Shown one piece after another: positions 34,995-44,032 of a stretch of DNA of 64,000 nt. The translations under genes were made by a program, and so were the position numbers. The notes below the pieces were generated by a model, which had not been told where the DNA came from, did not search any database, and saw only the letters and a program-made list of their open reading frames with translations. Location: assembly GCA_017621205.1 (NCBI GenBank), contig JAGATQ010000037.1, positions 124,001 through 188,000 of the forward strand, given 5' to 3'. Each line of letters opens with the position of its first letter. Position 1 is the first letter of the stretch. Source of the stretch: Lachnospira sp. (GTDB lineage: Bacteria > Bacillota > Clostridia > Lachnospirales > Lachnospiraceae).

Positions 34995-36890
34995 ATGAAT
35001 ATTTTAGCACAATGCTGTGGCATCGTATTGTTATTGGTTATACTATATTTTTACAGTAATCAGAAGAAAGTACAGCTGCATACAGGACAAGCCTTTATGG
35101 GCATGTGGATTGCAACCTTTGTAAGCCTGCTTCTGGATACCAATTCCATGGTACTGCTGACATACCGGGATAATCTTCCCGACCTCGTGGTGCGGTTTGG
35201 ATGTAAAGCCTATGTCTCTTCGCTGGTATGGCAGGCGATTTTCTGCCTGATTTACGTCTGTTCTGATATTTACGAAAAGGATGAGATGTACTCCAAATAT
35301 AAAAAATGCCTGTACGTTTGCGGAAGCTTTTTTATGCTGCTTGTGTTTGCACTGCCTATATATATTCATGCCGAAAGTGCCACAGATACTTATACCTATG
35401 GCCCAGCGGTTATTCTGACCTATATTTTGGCAGCAACGACGTTGATATTACTGACAATTCTGCTTCGGAAAAATAAGGATAAAATGAATCCGAACCGCCG
35501 CCGTGCCGTGCGGGTGTGGATGGGAGTCTGGCTGTTGGCTGCAGTCATACAGTTTTTAAATAATGCGTTACTGCTGGTTGGATATGCCAGTGCGGTTGGT
35601 GTTACGATTATTTATCTAAAGCTTGAGAATCCGGAGGCGAATCTGGATAGAAAGACGGGATTGTTTAATCAGACTGCATTTCTTCTTTATATGAAACAGC
35701 TTTTGAATCAGGAGGAGGATTACTATTTATTGGGAATGTCCTATTCCTTAGGAAAGGGGGAGAATTTATCCAGTGATGCTGAGGAAGCAATTTATATGGA
35801 GTTTATTCAGTTTATCTCTGAGATTCCGGGAGCAACGGTTTTCCGATGTGAGGATGATATGATTGTCTTTGCGTTTTTGGATGCGGGAGAGATGGATTCG
35901 GGGTATCATATTCTAATGGAGCGCTTTGAAAAACCGTGGGGGAAGTCTCTGGTCCGTATGATGATACCACATTGGTATTATGTGTCGAATCCGAGAATTG
36001 TGCGTGAGGAGAAGGATTATCTGAAGCTGTTTCAATATGCAGAGCAATTTAACCGGGATTTTGTGCGGATTGATGAGGACATGGTGAAAAGTCTTAATAG
36101 TGAGCAGGCGATTGAGCAAATGATTGTGGAAGCAATGCGGGAAGACCGTGTCGAAGTATATTACCAGCCAATTTATTCCACGTATAGAAATCAGTTTGCA
36201 TCTGCGGAAGCATTGGTGCGGATTCGGGATAAGGAAGGCAATATTATTATGCCGGGGTGTTTTATCGAGGTGGCAGAACGCACAGGATTAATTATGCGGC
36301 TTGGGGAAATTGTGTTTGAAAAGGTGTGCCATTTTATAAAGGAGGAGAAACCGGAACAATATGGCATTGAGTACATAGAAGTGAATTTATCCATTATCCA
36401 GTGTGGATATGAATATCTGGCTGCTTCCTATAAGAGAATCATGAGGGAATACGAGGTTTCACCTAAGGCGATTAATCTGGAGATTACGGAGACCGCCAGC
36501 TTGAGTGAGAAGCGTATCTTGCTCGAAAATATGAGAGAGCTTCGGGAATATGGTGTAACCTTTTCTCTGGATGATTTTGGGACAGGACAGTCCAATCTCA
36601 ACTATATTGTAGACATGCCTGTGGATATTGTGAAGTTTGACAGGGATATGATTCAGTCCTATTTTGCCAATGACAAGGCAAAGTATGTTATGGATGCGGC
36701 AATGCACATGATACATGGCTTGAATTTGAAGATTGTTTCGGAAGGGGTTGAGACTCAGGAGCAATATGCTACAATGGAAGAATTGGGAATCAGCTATATT
36801 CAGGGCTACTATTTTTCCAGACCACTGCCACAGGAGGAATTCCTTGCTTTTATTAGAGATAGAAGAGGTGGTATTGTTCCGGTTTCTTAG
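34995..36890 (+). CDS. Membrane EAL-domain cyclic di-GMP phosphodiesterase
   Basis: From the ATG at 34995 (AAAGGAGG upstream) the product is 631 residues. The first 210 residues contain about seven membrane helices; about 215-370 resemble a degenerate GGDEF domain without the GGDEF motif; the EAL domain follows with AEALVRI (about 405), EVNLSIIQ, ITETAS, DDFGTGQSNL and VKFDRDMI, then SEGVET. All usual metal and catalytic positions look intact, so it should hydrolyse cyclic di-GMP. It is transcribed alone between repeat copy B and a terminator. Confidence 0.92.
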   Translation: MNILAQCCGIVLLLVILYFYSNQKKVQLHTGQAFMGMWIATFVSLLLDTNSMVLLTYRDNLPDLVVRFGCKAYVSSLVWQAIFCLIYVCSDIYEKDEMYSKYKKCLYVCGSFFMLLVFALPIYIHAESATDTYTYGPAVILTYILAATTLILLTILLRKNKDKMNPNRRRAVRVWMGVWLLAAVIQFLNNALLLVGYASAVGVTIIYLKLENPEANLDRKTGLFNQTAFLLYMKQLLNQEEDYYLLGMSYSLGKGENLSSDAEEAIYMEFIQFISEIPGATVFRCEDDMIVFAFLDAGEMDSGYHILMERFEKPWGKSLVRMMIPHWYYVSNPRIVREEKDYLKLFQYAEQFNRDFVRIDEDMVKSLNSEQAIEQMIVEAMREDRVEVYYQPIYSTYRNQFASAEALVRIRDKEGNIIMPGCFIEVAERTGLIMRLGEIVFEKVCHFIKEEKPEQYGIEYIEVNLSIIQCGYEYLAASYKRIMREYEVSPKAINLEITETASLSEKRILLENMRELREYGVTFSLDDFGTGQSNLNYIVDMPVDIVKFDRDMIQSYFANDKAKYVMDAAMHMIHGLNLKIVSEGVETQEQYATMEELGISYIQGYYFSRPLPQEEFLAFIRDRRGGIVPVS

Positions 36891-36959
36891 ATTAAAATCT
36901 AATCACATTGCAAAGCTTATGTGTAAAATTACATTTTTGTAGAATTTTTATTCTGTATT

Positions 36960-36995
36960 ACTGTCTATGTTTATTCTTGACATAGACAGTTTTTT
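36960..36995 (+). terminator. Terminator of the EAL gene, overlapping the next promoter
   Basis: A 10-bp stem ACTGTCTATG with its complement around an 11-base loop, followed by six T. The right arm overlaps the -35 box of the nrtR promoter. Confidence 0.85.
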
Positions 36996-37005
36996 ATACT
37001 ATATT
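36977..37005 (+). promoter_or_regulatory. Promoter of the NAD salvage operon
   Basis: TTGACA (36977-36982), a 17-bp spacer and TATATT (37000-37005). The near-palindrome that follows at once could block it. Confidence 0.8.
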
Positions 37006-37029
37006 GTTATTAACAAATTGATAATAACA
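37005..37029. promoter_or_regulatory. Probable NrtR operator
   Basis: A 25-bp near-perfect palindrome, half-sites TGTTATTA and TAATAACA around ACAAATTGA, with only one non-complementary pair besides the centre. It overlaps the end of the -10 box and precedes the gene for an NrtR-like repressor, as expected for self-regulation. Confidence 0.7.
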
Positions 37030-37066
37030 GGTGCATATTAAGAGTGGCGGGTAAAGGAGGAATACG

Positions 37067-37783
37067 ATGGAACGTTATCAACCATGCTGTAAAGAAGAGG
37101 AGGAGTTTCTTCGCAATTATAATCCTGGTCAATTTCCTTCGATAGCAGTAACAGTGGATGCCGTAATCTTTGGAATATCGAGGGATAGTGCGGAGAATTA
37201 TCGAAAATTAGATAAACAGTCTCTTAAAGTGTTGCTGGTGAAAAGAACGGATTATCCTTATAAGGATTATTATAGTTTGCCGGGGGGATTCGTTTTAGAG
37301 GGAGAAACCTTTGAGGAATCTTTGCAAAGAACCTTGGAGAATAAGACGGGTTTAAAGAATGCCTACAGTGAACAGCTTTATACCTTTGATGGAGTACATC
37401 GGGACCCGAGAATGCGGGTCATCAGCTGCTCATACATTTCCCTGCTTGATACCCGGAAAGCCAGAATTAAAGATGCGGTCTGGGTAGAGCTAGAGGAGGT
37501 ATCTAAGCTAGCCATGGCATTTGACCATAGCTTTCTTATTGCAGAAGCGGTAAAACGGCTGAGAGGTAAGCTTCAGTATACGGATATTGTATTTCACATG
37601 ATGCCGGAGGAGTTTACCATAAGTGAATTGCAGAGTGTCTATGAGATTATTTTAGGTGAAAAATTATTAGCAGCAGCCTTTCGCAGAACCATAGCAAATA
37701 AGCTTGAGGATACGGGAAAGATGACGAGCAATGCGGGGCACCGCCCCTCCAGAATTTTTCGGTATAAGGGTAGAGAATGCTAA
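37067..37783 (+). CDS. nrtR: NrtR-like Nudix regulator of NAD metabolism
   Basis: The 238-residue protein has an N-terminal Nudix-like domain (AVTVDAVIFGI, LLVKRTDYPYKDYYSLPGGFV) in which the catalytic Nudix box is altered (EESLQRTLENKTG instead of REx2ExGxx EE-type residues), and a C-terminal winged helix (FTISELQSVYEIILGEKL...FRRTIANKLEDTG). NrtR proteins repress NAD salvage genes and release DNA when ADP-ribose binds. The next two genes, pnuC and nadR, are exactly such targets, which supports the call. AAAGGAGG precedes the ATG. Confidence 0.85.
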   Translation: MERYQPCCKEEEEFLRNYNPGQFPSIAVTVDAVIFGISRDSAENYRKLDKQSLKVLLVKRTDYPYKDYYSLPGGFVLEGETFEESLQRTLENKTGLKNAYSEQLYTFDGVHRDPRMRVISCSYISLLDTRKARIKDAVWVELEEVSKLAMAFDHSFLIAEAVKRLRGKLQYTDIVFHMMPEEFTISELQSVYEIILGEKLLAAAFRRTIANKLEDTGKMTSNAGHRPSRIFRYKGREC

Positions 37784-37837
37784 AGAAACGACAGCAACAA
37801 TTAAGGATGAAAAGGGATAGTGAGGAGTTGATGAGGA

Positions 37838-38551
37838 ATGAAGAAGCTGTTAGATAGGATAAAAAGGGAATTTACAGGCTGGAAGAAATGGCAGATTGTA
37901 TGGATTGTTTTGGCAAATAGTATTATTCTGGGAGTTTCCTTATATATGGGTGACACCGCCATAGGAATTGTTGCATCCCTAACCGGGGTGACCTGTGTCA
38001 TTCTTTGTGGAATGGGTAGAGTATCTAATTATTTTTTTGGCACCATCAATGTAGTGCTATATGCAATTGTAGCATGGAAGGCAAGGTATTACGGTGATGT
38101 AATGCTGAATCTTCTTTACTACTTTCCAACAAATATCATTGGATGGGTCGTATGGAGTAAACATCTGAATCAGGAAAAGAATGAGGTTTACAAAAAGCGT
38201 ATGACACTTATGCAGGATATATTGCTGGCGATTATCAGTGCTGCCGGAGTGCTCGGATATAGCTACATATTGAAATTGTTAGGTGGAAATCTGCCAATTG
38301 TAGACAGTATGAGTACGGTTTTTTCTGTCATTGCACAGATATTAATGATTAAGCGTTTTACGGAACAGTGGGTTATCTGGATTATCGTGGATATTGTATC
38401 TGTAATTATGTGGATTGCGGCATTTTTTAATGGAGGGGAAAGTGTGGCTGTACTGATGATGTGGTCTGTTTATCTTGCCAATGCCGTTATTATGTTTGTT
38501 AAATGGCTGAAGGAGTCAAAGCAGGATGCTTCAAAGGAGGTTTCATTATGA
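37838..38551 (+). CDS. pnuC: Nicotinamide riboside transporter PnuC
   Basis: The 237-residue protein has about seven membrane helices and the PnuC motifs (NYFFGTINVVLYAIVAWKA, YYGDVMLNLLYYFPTNIIGW, and a C-terminal WIIVDIVSVIMW). PnuC lets nicotinamide riboside in by facilitated diffusion; uptake is driven by its phosphorylation by NadR, encoded next. The stop overlaps the nadR start in ATGA. Confidence 0.93.
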   Translation: MKKLLDRIKREFTGWKKWQIVWIVLANSIILGVSLYMGDTAIGIVASLTGVTCVILCGMGRVSNYFFGTINVVLYAIVAWKARYYGDVMLNLLYYFPTNIIGWVVWSKHLNQEKNEVYKKRMTLMQDILLAIISAAGVLGYSYILKLLGGNLPIVDSMSTVFSVIAQILMIKRFTEQWVIWIIVDIVSVIMWIAAFFNGGESVAVLMMWSVYLANAVIMFVKWLKESKQDASKEVSL

Positions 38552-39567
38552 TGAATGGCAAAAAATATAAAGTGGGAATGTATGGTGGTGCATTTTGTCC
38601 ACTGCATTTGGGACATTTGACATGTATGATAAAAGCAGCGGCATTATGCGAGAGGCTGTATATCGTTATATCCTACCGGAACCATCCCAGTGATATTGAT
38701 GTAAAGGTGAAAATCAGATGGGTTTACCAGCTAACGAAGCATTTGGGCAATATAGAGATATTGACACTGGAGGATACACTTGATAATAAGGAAGATTATA
38801 CGGAGGAATACTGGCAGCAGGATTGTGCATATGTAAAACAACAGATTGGTACGAGGATTGATGTTGTATTCTGTGGCAATGATTATGATGAGGGAAGTTT
38901 TTGGAACCAGTGCTATCAGGAAAGCGAGTTAATTATATTTCCGAGAAGTCAGTATAATTCTACCGCTATCCGGGAGGATATTTATGGGCATTGGGATTGG
39001 ATGCCCCAGATAGTACGTTCTCATTTTGTGAAAAAGGTGTTGCTGATTGGAGGAGAAAGTGTAGGTAAATCCACGCTTACCATCAATCTTGCCCACTGCT
39101 ATAATACCAATTATTTGGAAGAAGTGGGAAGGGAGTTATCAGAGCTTTCCGGAACGGATATTTACATGCAGTCTGAGGATTTTACAAGAATTCTGCTGGA
39201 ACATAAGGCAAAGGAGCTGCGGTTACTTTCGCAGAGCAACAAAATCCTTTTCGAGGATACGGACTGTCTGATTACCCGTTTCTTTATGGAATTTTTAGAG
39301 GATGAGAAGCTTAAGGACAATACAAATCTGGCAGAAGCTATTGCCAGGCTGAATTCCTATGACCTCATTTTGTTTTTGGAGCCGGATGTTACCTGGGTAC
39401 AGGATGGAGATAGAAGTGAGGTCATGGCAGCAGACCGGGTAAAATACAGTAACCAGATTAAGGAGCTTTATAAAAAGATGGGCTTTTCTTTTAAGATTAT
39501 TAGTGGAAATTATGTGGAACGGTTTGAACAGGCGGTGGAGCTGGTGGATGAATTGTTGGGGAAGTAA
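38548..39567 (+). CDS. nadR: Bifunctional NadR-like NMN adenylyltransferase and ribosylnicotinamide kinase
   Basis: From the ATG at 38548 (AAAGGAGG seven bases upstream, 4-bp overlap with pnuC) the product is 339 residues. The N-terminal domain has the nucleotidyltransferase motif GGAFCPLHLGHLT; the C-terminal kinase domain has Walker A LIGGESVGKSTLTINLA (about residue 170) and the LFEDTDCLIT segment. It turns nicotinamide riboside into NMN and then NAD. The classical N-terminal repressor helix-turn-helix of enteric NadR is absent; NrtR takes that role here. A structured repeat begins 41 bp after the stop. Confidence 0.93.
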   Translation: MMNGKKYKVGMYGGAFCPLHLGHLTCMIKAAALCERLYIVISYRNHPSDIDVKVKIRWVYQLTKHLGNIEILTLEDTLDNKEDYTEEYWQQDCAYVKQQIGTRIDVVFCGNDYDEGSFWNQCYQESELIIFPRSQYNSTAIREDIYGHWDWMPQIVRSHFVKKVLLIGGESVGKSTLTINLAHCYNTNYLEEVGRELSELSGTDIYMQSEDFTRILLEHKAKELRLLSQSNKILFEDTDCLITRFFMEFLEDEKLKDNTNLAEAIARLNSYDLILFLEPDVTWVQDGDRSEVMAADRVKYSNQIKELYKKMGFSFKIISGNYVERFEQAVELVDELLGK

Positions 39568-39608
39568 TGATGGCTTTCGTATAAAAGGGGGTGTTGTAGT
39601 TTGTGTAG

Positions 39609-39843
39609 GCATGGAACAAAGGTATATTATAAATTGGTTCCGTTGTTCGGGAATAAGTATTTCTATGATATTCCCGTGGAGTGATTATTGCGTGACGCAA
39701 ACGACGCAGATTCGCCATCCATGGCTCAGACTGCGTCTTTTCGGGGCATCCAGCCCCGAAATTGCTGGTTGTTTGATGGGAATATCAAGAAATACTAATT
39801 CCCTTCCAAAGTCACCAATTTATAATATACCTTTGTTCCATGC
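39609..39843 (+). repeat. Structured fold-back repeat, family 3, copy C
   Basis: A 235-bp copy. Arms start GCATGGAACAAAGGTATATT and pair perfectly with the other end (ending at 39843). The internal hairpins read GACGCAG/CTGCGTC and CGGGGC/GCCCCG, where copies A, B, D, E have CGGGAC/GTCCCG: a paired change. It follows nadR. Confidence 0.85.
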
Positions 39844-40132
39844 TGCCCCCAATTGCAATGAGCCCCTTTTTGTACAAAGGGAATCATTATTTCCCCCTTG
39901 GACGATAGTGTTTTATGTGCAAAGTTTGAGAATAGGGGGATTATAGTTTCAGCAGGATGACTATACCTTTTTCTAGGCTCCTGAAATTTTTTCAATTTAA
40001 GGATTATTTAATAATTGTTCATGTAGGATACATTAAGAAGCAATAAGCAGCCTGTTGTAATATATCACAACAGTCCTAGTACATCGTCACTAAGTCTATA
40101 GTCCACAGCCTAAAAAAGAAAGGAACCTAATC
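39844..40132. other. Intergenic region before the FtsX permease gene
   Basis: Contains a small hairpin (AAGGGAA/TTTCCCCCTT around 39876-39899) and an inverted repeat CTGTTGT/ACAACAG at 40053-40074 that could be a regulator site for the ABC/two-component operon. No coding sequence is supported. Confidence 0.4.
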
Positions 40133-42529
40133 ATGAACTTCAAAATATTAAAACGAGACCTGAAACGCAAGAAATCCATGAATTTCATCCTGCTGCTATT
40201 CATTCTGCTGGCAACAACATTTATTGCCTCCAGTGTCAATAATGTTCTGGTTATTATGAACGGTACGGATTATTTTATGGAGCGGGCAGGAATTCAGGAT
40301 TATCTTATGCTAACGGTGGGAGGAAGCAGGGAGGTGCCATCGGAGACAGACAGAGATATCGAAAGCTTTTTAAAGGAAGAAAAACAGGTGACACAGTACA
40401 CAGTGGATGAAGTAATGTATTTTACGAGTGGTGAGGTAGTGCCTCCTCCTGAAAAGAAAATTCAATTGGATAACTATACGATGTTGAGCAGCTTTCAGAT
40501 TCAACAGCAGAAATTTTTTGATAGGAATAACAGGGAGATTAAGAGTATGGAGAAAGGAACCATTTATCTTCCTCAAAAAACGATGATAGCCAATGATTTA
40601 AATGCAGGGGATACCATTGCTATCCATACAGATAATGGATACCACAAGACATTTACGATAAATGGCTATGCAAAGGATGCCTTAATGGGCTCTGATATGA
40701 TGGGGGCACAGCGGTGGATTATCAGTAATCAGGATTTTGAAGAGATGGTTTTAAAAAGCGGGCTGCCCTACGGACGCCTGTATTCTGTTTCCTGTAAGGA
40801 TTTGGAGGCGTTTGAACAAAGCAACGTAGATGCCGGGTTTTCCACAATGTTTAATGGTGGGAAGGCATTAATCAAAATGGCTTATGTCATGGATATGGTG
40901 GTGGCAGCAGTGCTGCTGTTGGTTAGCTTGTGCCTCGTTATTATTTCCGTTGTTATGCTTCATTTTAACATTGTTTTTACAGTAAATGAAGATTACAAGG
41001 AGATTGGTATTATGAAAGCGATTGGAATCCCGGAGGAAGCCATTCGCAGATTATATTTGTCTAAATACTTTTTGATGGCAATGGTGGGAGCAGTGCTGGG
41101 CTTGTTTGCAAGTATTCCCTTTGGCAGGATGCTTCTTGAACAGGTGACACAGAGGCTTGTGCTACAGGAGATAGGAGGCGGGATAGGAGTGCCTTTCCTA
41201 ACCAGTATCTTAGTTGTGCTGCTGGTAGTCCTATTTGGATATCACAGCACCAGAAGGATAAAAAAGCTTACGCCGATGGATGCGATTCGTAGTGGAAATA
41301 ACGGGGAGCGATTCAAAAGAAAGGGAATGATTAAGCTTGCAGGCTCGAAATGGAGGGCGACCACCTTTTTGGCAGGAAATGATTGCCTTAGCGAATTCCG
41401 GAAGTATCTGGTACTGCTTATTACGAGTGCGGTTGGAATCTGGCTGGTTATTATGCCGGTTAATACGATAAATACTCTGTGTTCTGAACAGATTACAAAA
41501 TGGTTTACTGTGACGGATTGCGATATATATGTTTCAAATGAGAAGAAGATAGCACAACTCATTACTTCCGGTGACAGGCAGTGCTTTTATGATTATTTAA
41601 ATCAGGTGGAAGAGAAGCTCAAGGAAGAAGGGATAGATGTTTCTAAGGTGGTAATGGAGGTGTTATTCCGCTTTAATATAAGGCATGGAGAGGATTCCTG
41701 TCAACCTCTTGTCTTTCAAGGACTGGGAACAAGGACAGAGGACTATTTTTATGATAAGGGTACGGCTCCGGTACAGGAAAATGAAATTGCCATAACAAGA
41801 ATTGTTTCGGATAAGATTCATGCAGATATCGGGGATACGGTTTACCTTACTCTTGGAAAAGAGGAAAGAGCCTTTGTTGTCACGGCAATTTTTCAGTCTA
41901 TGAATAATATGGGAGAGGTGATTCGTATACCGGAGCAGGTGGAGTTTGATTATTCTGATATACCGGCAGCAGGAAGTTTTGGAGCACAGGTTATATTAAA
42001 GGAACGACCGGAAGAGGAACAATATAAAAAACTTCTTTTGCAAATAAAACCCCTCTTTCCTGATGCAAAGATAGAATCGGCAACTGCATATATCCAAAGG
42101 CAAATAGGCAGTATTTCAGAACAGCTGAACTCATTAAAAATATTAATTCTTGTAATTGTTATTACAATTAATATTTTAGTGGTGGTGTTAATGCAGAAGA
42201 TGTTTTTAATCCGGGAACGCAGGGAGATAGGAATGTTAAAGGCAATTGGTTTTTCCAATTCTGCCATTATTAGCTGGCAGACGAAGCGTATTATGCTGAT
42301 ACTCTTCCTTGGAATAGTGCTTGGAACCGTAACAGCAACACCTTTTTCCCAGATTACATCGGGGCAGGTATTTAAAATGATGGGTGCAAGCAAGATTGTT
42401 TTTGAAATCCGTCCATTAGAGGTATATGTGATGTATCCGATTGTACTTTTTGTAGCAACGGTAATTGCCTGTGTCATTGTGATGCTTCGGGTCCGAAAGG
42501 TATCGATACAGGAGATTAATGTAGAATAA
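40133..42529 (+). CDS. FtsX-type ABC transporter permease
   Basis: The 798-residue protein has an N-terminal helix (FILLLFILLATTFIASSVNN), a large outer domain, three helices around residues 255-370, one at about 430, a second outer domain, and three C-terminal helices around 670-790: the duplicated FtsX/MacB-like plan of the antimicrobial-peptide-type transporters. Each half carries the coupling segment IGIMKAIGIPEEAI or IGMLKAIGFSNSAI. It works with the ATPase encoded 17 bp later; a response regulator and kinase follow, a common arrangement for peptide or drug resistance. Confidence 0.88.
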   Translation: MNFKILKRDLKRKKSMNFILLLFILLATTFIASSVNNVLVIMNGTDYFMERAGIQDYLMLTVGGSREVPSETDRDIESFLKEEKQVTQYTVDEVMYFTSGEVVPPPEKKIQLDNYTMLSSFQIQQQKFFDRNNREIKSMEKGTIYLPQKTMIANDLNAGDTIAIHTDNGYHKTFTINGYAKDALMGSDMMGAQRWIISNQDFEEMVLKSGLPYGRLYSVSCKDLEAFEQSNVDAGFSTMFNGGKALIKMAYVMDMVVAAVLLLVSLCLVIISVVMLHFNIVFTVNEDYKEIGIMKAIGIPEEAIRRLYLSKYFLMAMVGAVLGLFASIPFGRMLLEQVTQRLVLQEIGGGIGVPFLTSILVVLLVVLFGYHSTRRIKKLTPMDAIRSGNNGERFKRKGMIKLAGSKWRATTFLAGNDCLSEFRKYLVLLITSAVGIWLVIMPVNTINTLCSEQITKWFTVTDCDIYVSNEKKIAQLITSGDRQCFYDYLNQVEEKLKEEGIDVSKVVMEVLFRFNIRHGEDSCQPLVFQGLGTRTEDYFYDKGTAPVQENEIAITRIVSDKIHADIGDTVYLTLGKEERAFVVTAIFQSMNNMGEVIRIPEQVEFDYSDIPAAGSFGAQVILKERPEEEQYKKLLLQIKPLFPDAKIESATAYIQRQIGSISEQLNSLKILILVIVITINILVVVLMQKMFLIRERREIGMLKAIGFSNSAIISWQTKRIMLILFLGIVLGTVTATPFSQITSGQVFKMMGASKIVFEIRPLEVYVMYPIVLFVATVIACVIVMLRVRKVSIQEINVE

Positions 42530-42546
42530 AAAAGGAGAATAAAATT

Positions 42547-43338
42547 ATGGCAGCAGCATTACAGGTAAAAAATTTAAGTAAAACATATATTACGAATAAG
42601 AGGCAGAATAATGTGTTGAAGAATATTAATTTCACGATTGAGGCTGGAGAGATGGTGGCGATTATGGGACCCTCTGGTTCTGGAAAGTCTACCCTGCTTT
42701 ATAGCGTGTCGGGCATGGACCGGCCTACTGCCGGGGAGGTTATGCTGGCGGGAAAGGAGATAACCAGTCTCAATGAGAAGGGGTTGGCGCAGGTGCGGCT
42801 TAACGATATGGGATTTATCTTCCAGCAGATGCACATGCTGAAAAATCTATCCATTATAGATAATATTTTATTGCCGGCATACCAGTCGGACAAAAATCAC
42901 CGTACGAAACAGGAGATTAATGCGTATTGTAAGGAGCTGATGCATAAATTAGGCATCAGTGAGATTGCAGAAAATGATATCACAGAGGTTTCCGGCGGGC
43001 AGCTGCAGCGGGCGTGTATCTGCCGAAGCCTGATGAACCAGCCGGCAATTCTGTTTGCGGATGAGCCAACAGGAGCATTAAACCGTGGGGCGTCCGAGGA
43101 GGTGATGGGAGAGCTTATGCGGTTAAATGAGGAAGGGACGACAATTATGCTGGTCTCCCATGATTTGAAGGTGGCAGCAAAATGTAGTAGAATTTTATAT
43201 ATTGTAGATGGTAATATAAAGGGAGAGCTTAAGCTGCCCCGGCAAGGGCAGGCGTTAAAAGAGCAGGCAGATGAAAAAAGCATCATACGGGAGAGGGAGC
43301 GTAAGGTGAATAACTGGCTTAACGATATGGGCTGGTAA
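42547..43338 (+). CDS. ABC transporter ATP-binding protein (MacB/LolD type)
   Basis: The 263-residue protein has Walker A GPSGSGKSTLLYSVSG, the Q-loop, signature VSGGQLQRACICRSL, Walker B ILFADEPTGALNR and switch His in MLVSHD. It belongs to the MacB/LolD/FtsE group that drives FtsX permeases. The C-terminal tail of about 35 residues (VNNWLNDMGW) is an extra piece found in this Clostridia subfamily, also in the ATPase at 60240. GGAGAA site before the ATG. Confidence 0.93.
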   Translation: MAAALQVKNLSKTYITNKRQNNVLKNINFTIEAGEMVAIMGPSGSGKSTLLYSVSGMDRPTAGEVMLAGKEITSLNEKGLAQVRLNDMGFIFQQMHMLKNLSIIDNILLPAYQSDKNHRTKQEINAYCKELMHKLGISEIAENDITEVSGGQLQRACICRSLMNQPAILFADEPTGALNRGASEEVMGELMRLNEEGTTIMLVSHDLKVAAKCSRILYIVDGNIKGELKLPRQGQALKEQADEKSIIRERERKVNNWLNDMGW

Positions 43339-43360
43339 TACAAAAAAGTGAGGATTGGCT

Positions 43361-44023
43361 ATGGCAGATATTATTGTGGTGGAGGATAATGCAGAAATCG
43401 GTGGATTACTCTGTGATTTTTTGGAGGCGGAGGGATATGACACTTACCTTGCTCTGTCGGGGGAAGAAGGCTTGGACATCTATTTCGCAGAGGGTAGTAA
43501 GCTTATAATTTTAGATATCCTGCTTCCGGGTATGGATGGCTTTGCTGTATGCAGCAAAATCAGGGAAACTGCGAATACGCCAATCCTTATGTTAAGTGCC
43601 AAGGGGGAAAAGGAGGATAAGCTGAATGGGTTGCTACTGGGGGCAGATGACTATATGGAGAAGCCCTATGACATTGATATTCTGTTGGCAAAGGTAAAGG
43701 GGATTTTTAAACGAAGATATTCCACGGAGGAAATCATAGATGGCAGCATCCGGCTGGATAAGCTTGGACGGCACATTTATGTGAATGGGGAGGAGCTTAC
43801 GGTAACGGCAAAGGAATATGATTTACTGCTTTATCTCATGGAACACAAGGGAAAGGTTGTTAAGAAGGAAGAATTATTTAATAGGATATGGGGCTTTGAT
43901 AGTGGAAGTGAGCCACAGACGTTAACCGTTCATATCAAATGGCTTCGGGAAAAGATTGAGGAGAATCCCAAGGAACCAAAACGCATTCAAACAGTATGGG
44001 GTGTTGGTTATCGCTTTGAGTAG
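43361..44023 (+). CDS. OmpR-family response regulator
   Basis: From the ATG at 43361 the product is 220 residues. The receiver domain has the acidic pair IIVVEDN, the phosphorylation Asp in KLIILDILLPGMDG (about residue 51), and Lys in YMEKPYD; the winged-helix effector ends GVGYRFE. It probably senses its partner kinase (next gene) and controls the FtsX transporter operon. Confidence 0.94.
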   Translation: MADIIVVEDNAEIGGLLCDFLEAEGYDTYLALSGEEGLDIYFAEGSKLIILDILLPGMDGFAVCSKIRETANTPILMLSAKGEKEDKLNGLLLGADDYMEKPYDIDILLAKVKGIFKRRYSTEEIIDGSIRLDKLGRHIYVNGEELTVTAKEYDLLLYLMEHKGKVVKKEELFNRIWGFDSGSEPQTLTVHIKWLREKIEENPKEPKRIQTVWGVGYRFE

Positions 44024-44032
44024 GAGAGTGTT

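Noticed and set aside
39503-39946. An open frame of 147 codons across repeat copy C
   Set aside because: It runs through the structured repeat and the end of nadR, has no ribosome site and no protein-like composition.
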